The position numbers and the translations under genes are program-made. The notes beneath the pieces were generated by a model. The model worked only from the letters and a program-made list of their open reading frames with translations, made no database searches and was not told the origin of the DNA. From Gigaspora margarita (Eukaryota; Glomeromycota; Glomeromycetes; Diversisporales; Gigasporaceae), in contig WTPW01002090.1 of assembly GCA_009809945.1 (NCBI GenBank), forward strand, positions 1 through 64,000: a DNA stretch of 64,000 nt. The letters run 5' to 3'. Positions within the stretch are counted from its first letter, which is position 1. Each line of letters starts with the position of its first letter. Below, piece after piece: positions 57,620 to 64,000 of the stretch.

Positions 57620-57775
57620 ATTAAAGGTGAGACCTTGCTTTTATCTTTATTAAATTTAATAGAAACTTTTTACAGTACAGAAAGAAATTTCATTTTTTTA
57701 AATTTAATGCTAAGAATAAAAACTCAGACATATATATAAGTAAACCTAAATACTTATCTGTGGCCTAAACCTATT
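57620..57775 (-). mobile_element. 5'-truncated relative of SINE-A (3' end only)
   Basis: On the minus strand AGGTTTAGGCCACAG, TACTGTAAAAAG, AATAAAGATAAAAGCAAGG and TCTCACCTTTAA followed by an A run parallel the 3' end of 44962-46229 (AGGTTTAGGTCATGG, AATAAAGACCAGAGGC, CCTCACCTTAAC). Confidence 0.65.
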
Positions 57776-57827
57776 ATAATATTTGATATAATATTATTAC
57801 ATCTCAATAGTAAAATGTATCTATCAA

Positions 57828-58085
57828 ATTGAAGAGAGAGATAGAAAAAAAAAGAGAGAGAGAAAGAAAGGGAGAAAGAAAAAGAAGGAGAGAGAAAGAA
57901 AGAGAAAGAGAAAAAAAGAGAAATAGAAAGAAAGGGAGAAAGAAGTAAAAATAGTATAAAATAGCTTTTTTTTTTTAAGTTTTTTTTTCATTTTTTTCTT
58001 ATGCCAATTTTTTTTTAGTATGCTTTTTTCTTTCTTTTTAATCTACTTTTTTTGAATTTTTATTTTTTTTTTTTTTTTTTTTTTT
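57828..58085. repeat. Long purine (GA) tract followed by T-rich tracts
   Basis: About 120 bases of nearly pure purine (GAGAGAGAAAGAAAGGGAG and the like, 57828-57946), then TTTTT-rich sequence ending in a run of about 30 T (58055-58085). Mirror-like polypurine/polypyrimidine DNA of this sort can form triplexes. Confidence 0.85.
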
Positions 58086-58684
58086 AGAATTACTATTTTT
58101 AACCAGGTTACCTAAGTTATTTGAGTTAACCAGGTTGTTATTCAGTTTTGAATTTATTATATGGGTCAGTTATCCAGAGTAGAAATTTTATATAGGCCTA
58201 ATCTCTAATTGTGAGTCTTATGAATATAAAGATTCTATATAAAAAAAAAACAAAAAATAGATAATTTTATTTGCACAAATATTTTTTTATTTTTGCAATA
58301 ATATAATATATTTTAGTTGTAGAAAAAATAATTATTTTTTGAATTTGCAACTAAAATTATTTAATTAGTTGCAATGCGCAATAAAAAAAATTAAATTTCA
58401 AACATTGCTTCTAGCCCCTCAATTGAAATTATAATATAACTCTATTATAATTAATATAAATAAATTAATAGATCAATAATATAAAAACACCAATATCTAT
58501 ATAAGTTAATGAAATAAAAAAATATATAAAAAACCCATATATATATAAGCCAGTAAAAAATAAAAGTAACTTAATATTTGTTATAACTAAGTAATTAATT
58601 ATAATTACATACTCTTAATAACTTTTTTATTATTGGTAAAAGTATGTAATACCTTTTTTTAAAGGTTTCACTATCTTTTTATTT

Positions 58685-58870
58685 ATTAGAATTGCTGCTA
58701 CTGTGGCTTTTGTTGTTACTTTTGCTACTGTGTTGGTTGTTGCTACTATGTTTGTTGTTGCTGCTGCTATTATTATTGCTATCATTACTGCTATTATTAT
58801 GACTGCTATTGCTACTATAGTTGCTATTGTTATTGCTTTTGTTGTTGTTGCTATTGCTATTAGTTATTGA
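58685..58870. repeat. Imperfect trinucleotide repeat (TTG/GCT/ATT)n
   Basis: TTGCTACTG, TTGTTGTTGCTGCTGC, ATTATTATTGCTATC and related triplets in one phase. The minus-strand frame through it is an Asn/Ser-rich 81-residue polypeptide. The start MDNKLDNFIKKSHKNK is outside the repeat, so a real small exon cannot be fully excluded. Confidence 0.7.
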
Positions 58871-59126
58871 ATATGCTTTATTTTTATGAGATTTTTTTAT
58901 AAAATTATCTAATTTATTGTCCAAGTTTTTTTATTTTATTTTTTAATGCTTTTATTTCATCAACTGCAAAAAAAAGTATCAATTTATTCAACAAAAAAAA
59001 AGAAAAAATCCTTTGTAGGCTTATGCTTAACATGCATATGTACTACTAATTAATACCCAATATGTAATTTAACAAGATTATTACTTTTATCAGATAATTT
59101 TTTGCTATATGTTCTTTTTTTTATTA

Positions 59127-59501
59127 TAGTCAGACCCTAAATACTACCTCCATAAATGCATGTTTTATAAAATACCTCTCTAAATACATGTTTTCTCTTG
59201 GTCCCAACAGGACCCTGAAATATACATATATAGGTCAGGTTAATTATAAAATTACTAAAAATAAAAAGATCTGCAAAAAAAATAAGCAAAAAATTACTAA
59301 AAATAGAAAAGATCTATATAAAAACCCCCAAAAATAAGCAAACTAATACCTGATCTATTTATGTATATTTCAGGGTTCTGTCCCAACTAATATTACATTT
59401 ATAGATTTTTTACTTCTCTAAATACAATATCTCTTTAAGTGCATGTTTGACTAAATTTTTATATATAGTTCCATCATATTGTATTTAGAGATGTCTGACT
59501 A
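59127..59501. mobile_element. CAGTCAGACC-family MITE carrying a nested element
   Basis: Ends TAGTCAGACCC and GTCTGACTA, TA on both sides (59125-59126 and 59502-59503), with interior CCTCTCTAAATACATG words matching 28020-28361. Interrupted by 59209-59379. Confidence 0.8.
59209..59379. mobile_element. Small hAT-like MITE nested in the previous MITE
   Basis: Ends AGGACCCTGAAATATACATA and TATGTATATTTCAGGGTTCT are inverted, flanked by a perfect 8 bp duplication GTCCCAAC (59201-59208 and 59380-59387). The 171 bp body contains two tandem AAATTACTAAAAATA(G/A)AAA-like blocks rather than a palindromic word array. Confidence 0.9.
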
Positions 59502-59519
59502 TAGTTATTTCTTGTAACA

Positions 59520-60210
59520 GTATAGTAGAAGTATTAGAAAAGCTTTTACAATTTATATTGCACATTGTTAACAACTATATTAGCTATAATTAAATTTGTA
59601 TTTAAAGTAATATAGTAAGTATTTTTTATTTAAAAGAAAAAAATAATGTGAGCAGTTTTTTTATTGATTATTTTTTTATTACCTTTGGGAAGAAGTAAAA
59701 GAAAACATTGTATTGCACAAGTTTTGTAACCTTTTTTTATATAAATGTTGAAAAAATTTAATATATAAAAACAAAATATATAGCATCATTATATATACAT
59801 GTATATAGAAAAAAAGTACTTCAAGCCTTTAAATTTATAATTTTCTAAGCATAATTTCTAAAGATCCAAGCCCAGTAAATTATAAGCATATAATATTATC
59901 ATATGTACAAATGTATAGAGAAAAAAAATACTACTCTATTCAAGGCTTTAATAATTTATTTAAATATTAGTATTTTTTTATATAATCAGTAATATTGCTT
60001 TAGCAGTTATAGTAATTCACAATAGAAATTACAATAATTCTAATACAAAATAATTTATATTTTTATTATTACTATAATAGTGAGTTCTGTAGCAGAATTA
60101 TATAAACATTGAGTTTTATTCATTTTGGGCACTTTGTATCTTTGAAAAAGGCATTAGTGATGCCCCAAAAGCACTTGTAATGTATATAAATTTATAATTT
60201 GCTAAACTTT
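59520..60210. other. AT-rich DNA, no gene seen
   Basis: Two loosely similar stretches with ATATATA(C/G)ATGTATA(T)AGA(A)AAAAA occur near 59780-59820 and 59900-59930. Nothing else is assignable. Confidence 0.4.
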
Positions 60211-60219
60211 ATAATAAAT

Positions 60220-60440
60220 TCTATTACAAATCTACCTGACCAATAATATGTTTTGGAGTTTGATTAAATTATTGTGTTTATAATCATGAATTACTATTAA
60301 AATTTTTATTTAAAACTTGTCTACTATTCTATTAATTACAATACAGAATTAGGGTTGTGTTAGTTTATGTTGAAATTATTATGGTTTTTATTATGTGTTA
60401 TTGTTATTTTGAAGATACACAGTATATAACTTATTAATGT
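60220..60440 (+). repeat. Partial copy of the ~420 bp repeat
   Basis: AATTACTATTAAAA, AAAACTTGT, TAGTTTATGTTGAAATTAT and ATACACAGTATATAACTTA follow the order of 61990-62190 and 62410-62570. Confidence 0.6.
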
Positions 60441-60484
60441 ATATTATTAATGTTATCAACATCTCAGTTAATTAATGATCTACC

Positions 60485-61131
60485 AGTTAACAGAGAAGCC
60501 CAGATATTGCTCATATAGGTCATAACTGGATTTTGGTCAATTTTGACCTAATTTGCTAAAAATAACAAAATCTATTTTCTTTATAATCAGAATTAAATAA
60601 TCTTTTTTTTTGTTATATGCACCTCACTAAGAGCTTCATTTTAAAAAAAAAAGTTAATTCAAATTGGACTACTAGATGCCAAGATAATTGCCAAAACTGT
60701 TTTTTGTTTCTCAAATTTTAAAGGTAGAGTACAACATCAATCATTTTCATATATGATTGTCATACAAAAAAATTTTTATATAGGGGCAAAAATATGCCAT
60801 TGATAAAGATTTTTGAGAACATATCCAATTTTGGCCAAAATTTTGTGGCATATAGGTCAAACCCTTCTATTTATGGTAGTGAAACTTTAAAGCTACAAAT
60901 TATATTAAAAAACTCTACTTGTATATATCATCAATTTTTCTAGAATGATTGAGATTTTTCTAGGTAGTACATTATAAATAACATACAATAACATATGATC
61001 ATCACCTGATTTCAATTGAATGTTATTGTAAAAAAAATTAGTAACGTGATCACTATTAAAATGTAGATCATTGTACTCTACCCTTAAATATTTTTGACCT
61101 CTATACTAGATGTTTGGGGTCCTGTTAACAG
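60485..61131. mobile_element. TIR element of about 650 bp, GTTAACAG ends
   Basis: CAGTTAACAG on the left and CCTGTTAACAGG on the right, with inner pairs TTTAAAGGTAGAGTACAAC and GTACTCTACCCTTAAA. The pairing is imperfect and the element appears old. No frame. Confidence 0.55.
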
Positions 61132-61239
61132 GTGCATGATTATAGTATAATGTGATGCAAATTATTATATAAATCACTTAGACAAAATGCCAAAATCACC
61201 CAAGGACAAATATTTTTTATTAATTTAATGAGTTTTGTT

Positions 61240-61740
61240 GACTAATTGAAAATTGTAAAGCTCATCAAGACGCATCTAATAGTGGTTAGATCATTAGAAT
61301 TGGCCCAATTGACATGGAGATATTTTTGGAAAAACAATTAGCTAACTATGTAGTTGACCAATTATTTTTTGATAATAACTCAGCATCTACTTGGTCAATT
61401 TTAATAATCTCACCTCATTTTGATTTGTCATAATGATCTCTTTGCTTTTCAATTAATTGGCAAGACTTATTAACTTAGTAAATTTTTTTTTGAGTCTTGC
61501 TGATTAATTGAAAGCTGTAAAGCTTATTATTAACGAATCTAAAAAAGGTAAGATCATTAAAATGTCCTAGTAGATGCTGAGTTATCATTAAAAAATAATT
61601 AGCCAACTATATAAAATTTTATATAACCAAATATTTGTTTTATAGAATTTTATATAGTTATTCAATTATTTTTTGAAGATATCTCTATATCTACTGGGCA
61701 AATTATTTTTTTGGGTGATCATAGCATTTGTCTATAAGTG
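61240..61740. mobile_element. Two foldback relatives of 16281-16700, worn
   Basis: TTGACTAATTGAAAATTGTA AAGCTCATCAAGACGC (61240-61275), the reversed CTTTTCAATTAATTGGCAAG (61443-61462) and then GCTGATTAATTGAAAGCTGT (61499-61518) repeat the arm sequences of 16281-16700. ACTATATAAAATTTTATATA and its mirror lie at 61606-61650. Confidence 0.6.
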
Positions 61741-61790
61741 ATTTACATAGTAATCTGCACTATGATTATGCATCTATTGATTGGCAGATC

Positions 61791-62570
61791 ATCAATTAAT
61801 CTAATTTCAAAATACAAAGTGCCTATAATAAATAAAACTCAATTTTTTAAATTTCGTTACAAAACTTACTATTCTGATAACAATAAAAAAAGTAAATTAT
61901 TTGTATTAAAATTAGTATAATTTCTATTGTAAATTACTATAAAATATTTTTTTTACAAACCTACTCAATGAATAATATTTTTAATGAGTATAATCAATTA
62001 TTGTGGTTTCTATCATGAATTACTATTAAAAATTCTTATACAAAACTTGTGTCTATCCTAATGATCACAATATGAGGTTAGGGTTAAATTAGTTTGTATT
62101 GGATTATTATGTTTTCTATTATATATTATTGTTGCAAACCTTACTATTCTAGCAATACACAGTATGTGACTTACTAATATATATTATCAAAAAAAAAATC
62201 TACATTCCAGTTAATCTAATTTTAAAGATACAAGTGCCAATAATAACTGAAACTCAAATTTTTAAATTCTTCTACAGAACTCACTGTTCTAGTAATAATA
62301 AAAAGATGAATTATTTTGTATTAGATTACAATAATTTCTATTGTAAATTACTTTAAAAAATTTTGTTACAAACTTACTTGATGGATAATATATTTTCAGG
62401 TTGAGTTTGGTCAAATTATTGTGGTTTAATTATAAATTACTATTAAAAATTCTTATACAAAACTTGATACATACTATTCTAATAATCACAATATGGGTTA
62501 AAGTTAAGTTAGTTTGTATTGAAAATAATATAGTTTCTTATTATATGTTGCTGTTATAACCCTTTTTTTT
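61791..62570 (+). repeat. Two tandem copies of a ~420 bp repeat
   Basis: Unit 1 is about 61791-62213 and unit 2 about 62214-62570. Shared in order: TTAATCTAATTT, AAAACTTACT(A/G)TTCT, TAATTTCTATTGTAAATTAC, ACAAAC(C/T)TACT, TTATTGTGGTTT, AATTACTATTAAAAATTCTT, TAGTTTGTATTG. Divergence about 15-20 percent by eye. Related fragments at 60220-60440 and more distantly near 10.1 and 10.6 kb. Confidence 0.75.
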
Positions 62571-62577
62571 TAGTAAT

Positions 62578-62941
62578 ATATTGGGAAGAAAGGGGTATTC
62601 TGATGAAGTTAAAATGTTTCATTTGTATTCTGTGATATGTTGATTCAAATCAAACAATTTTAGTATCTTCTGATTCGTCTTATCAAGCTAAGTCTAATGA
62701 AACTAAAATTGTTTAATTCTGATCACTGGATCACAAATTATTTTAATTTAATTATTTTTTTAAAAAAATAAGAAATTGGTGGCCTTGGGGGTATTGTGAT
62801 GAATTGGGTATATCTTGTGATCCTGTGATCAGAACTGGATGAAATTTATATCATTCAATTCCTCTCAATGAGAGGAATCTAATGGTACAAATTTCATCAG
62901 TATTTAGAGATTCCTGTTTTGTTATAATACCTTTAGTTATA
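62578..62941. mobile_element. Right-truncated copy of the MITE at 54721-55307
   Basis: GGAAGAAAGGGGTATTCTGA, TTCTGATCACTGGATCACAA and CAATTCCTCTCAATGAGAGG match the other copy closely up to ATAATACCTTTAG, where a different sequence begins. Confidence 0.85.
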
Positions 62942-63110
62942 TCAAAAATTTTGCAATTGATTAGTTGTCAACTTTTCAATTAATCAATTTTTATTTGATT
63001 TTTGATTGGTTTTATTTAATTTTAATATAAGTTGCCAAAAATTGTTCAGTTAATTAGTTGTCAACTTTTTGATTAGTTGCAATTTTTTGATTTTGATTTA
63101 TATAACTACC
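62942..63110. repeat. Array of GATTAGTTG / TTGCAA(T/C) words
   Basis: GCAATTGATTAGTTGTCAAC, TTGATTAGTTGCAATTTTTT and CAGTTAATTAGTTGTCAAC repeat with loose outer symmetry (TTATATCAAAAATTTTGC with GATTTATATAAC). It abuts the truncated MITE, so it probably inserted there. No target duplication found. Confidence 0.5.
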
Positions 63111-63292
63111 ATGCACCTTGTGCTATATCTCAAATTTTACTAGGATAACCCTGTTGCACTTCTAACAAAAAATGATCCTTTTACAATTTTGTACTAATTT
63201 TGATCTTAACTCTAACTCTAACCTAACTCTAGACAAACTTAATTATTAGTACATTAGGGGCACAAAATGTACAGGAGCATTGTCTAGATATT

Positions 63293-63353
63293 TTCTTTTA
63301 ATTTTTTTGTTTTTAATTTTTTTGTTTTTAATTTTTTTGTTTTTTAATTTTTT
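63293..63353. repeat. Microsatellite, TTTTTAATTTTTTTG x4
   Basis: Four direct copies of a 15-16 bp T-rich unit. The minus-strand Lys/Asn-rich frame (KIKNKKIKNKK) is its translation. Confidence 0.85.
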
Positions 63354-63496
63354 TTTATATTTATTTTGATTAATATATATATAGATAATGTATATTTTTT
63401 TATGCAATATATAAAATTTTTTGTCTATTATTGTAAAACAAAAAATAAGTTCATAAATTAATTGTTTATATATAATAAGTAATTTTATTTTTAGTA

Positions 63497-63836
63497 CAGT
63501 GCAGGGCAGCATAAACCAACACCCCCATGCCAAATTTTGAAATAAATACTCAATTCTGATTGGCTAATATAATAGAATCAATTGTGATTGGTTAAAAATT
63601 ACATATGAGTTTTTTTTATATATTAAGCACCAAATTTTTAATTTCTTATTAAACTTTAAATTGATATAACTTGATAAAATTAAAATAAAATAAAAACCTT
63701 TTCTAGCCAAATTGTAGCTTAGGCTTAAAGCTACAAATTGGCTAAAAAATTTTCTTAAAATAATTTTTTATTTTTAAGTTATATCAATTTTTGTAAAATA
63801 TATATAAAAAGGTGCAGGTTTATAGTGTCTGCACTG
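63497..63836. mobile_element. TA-bordered MITE with CAGTGCAG ends and a hairpin core
   Basis: CAGTGCAGGGCAGCATAAAC and the reverse complement of the right end (CAGTGCAGACACTATAAACC) with TA outside (63495-63496 and 63837-63838). Inside, TAGCCAAATTGTAGCTT pairs with AAGCTACAAATTGGCTA around a short centre at about 63724, extended by AAATTGATATAACTT with AAGTTATATCAATTT. Tc1/mariner-type ends, non-autonomous. Confidence 0.85.
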
Positions 63837-63851
63837 TACTATATCCGTTAG

Positions 63852-63890
63852 CTGTACTAAATTTAGTACAAAATACTTAATTTAGTACAG
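63852..63890. repeat. TGTACTAAATTTAGTACA palindrome pair
   Basis: Two successive palindromic words, one perfect and one with TTAATTTAG. The same arrangement occurs at the right end of 51708-52357, so this is probably one end of a related element continuing beyond the window. Confidence 0.55.
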
Positions 63891-64000
63891 TTTTAAAAGC
63901 TAAATTTTGTAAAATTTTGATTATTAACTTCAAATTAAATTTACCCAATATGTAATCCTATATTTATAAAGCGTGCTTGTTTATTTAAACTTATAAAAGC

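Noticed and set aside
58679-58924. Asn/Ser-rich 81-codon frame as a gene
   Set aside because: It is almost entirely a trinucleotide repeat translated in its open phase.

Overview
The window reads as a gene-poor, repeat-dense, very A+T-rich piece of a eukaryotic nuclear genome. The best clue to the organism is the only convincing intact gene, a secreted two-part (propeptide plus S1-fold) trypsin-like protein at 4940-6223. It resembles the expanded trypsin-like families I know from arbuscular mycorrhizal fungi (Glomeromycotina, Rhizophagus type), and the low GC, hAT and Tc1 remnants and many MITEs fit that. The assignment is an inference from family resemblance, not a database result.

Layout. 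1-12.2 kb: mostly single-copy-looking AT-rich DNA with the protease-like gene, a higher-GC block (300-640), two small minisatellites, a ~450 bp tandem duplication (6998-7780) and a ~390 bp direct repeat (7976-8371 / 9508-9891). 12.7-24.8 kb: MITEs and foldback elements around a decayed Tc1-type transposon (17965-19226), plus decayed retroposons. 25.0-35.4 kb: a 2 kb pogo-like TIR element, a 658-base assembly gap, and a cluster of short elements each packed with copies of its own short, largely self-complementary word. 36-44.2 kb: more foldbacks, A-rich low-complexity DNA and a ~140 bp satellite interrupted twice. 44.9-46.2 kb: a relatively young, higher-GC, tRNA-headed retroposon with a perfect 17 bp target duplication. 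47.2-52.5 kb: a nested TIR element, a very clean foldback and a second interrupted satellite. 52.6-56.8 kb: a broken hAT transposase gene split by three later insertions. 57-64 kb: a second tRNA-headed SINE with a perfect 19 bp target duplication, a MITE-in-MITE, ~420 bp repeats and further TIR elements.

No operon or gene network can be described: there is one host gene, and everything else is transposon or simple repeat. The most striking pattern is a set of hAT-like non-autonomous elements (26043-26704, 29036-29210, 30196-30758, 32030-32454, 34558-34811; several with perfect 8 bp target duplications). Each is saturated with direct and inverted copies of a different short word (CTGCAG/TGCGGA, GGTGCACC, GAATATTC, GTTCTC/GAGAAC, CAAATTTG). 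The second is the protease-like gene itself, whose catalytic His and Ser positions are Arg and Ile, so it is probably a pseudoenzyme. I saw no LTR retrotransposon, retrovirus-like or Polinton-like element.
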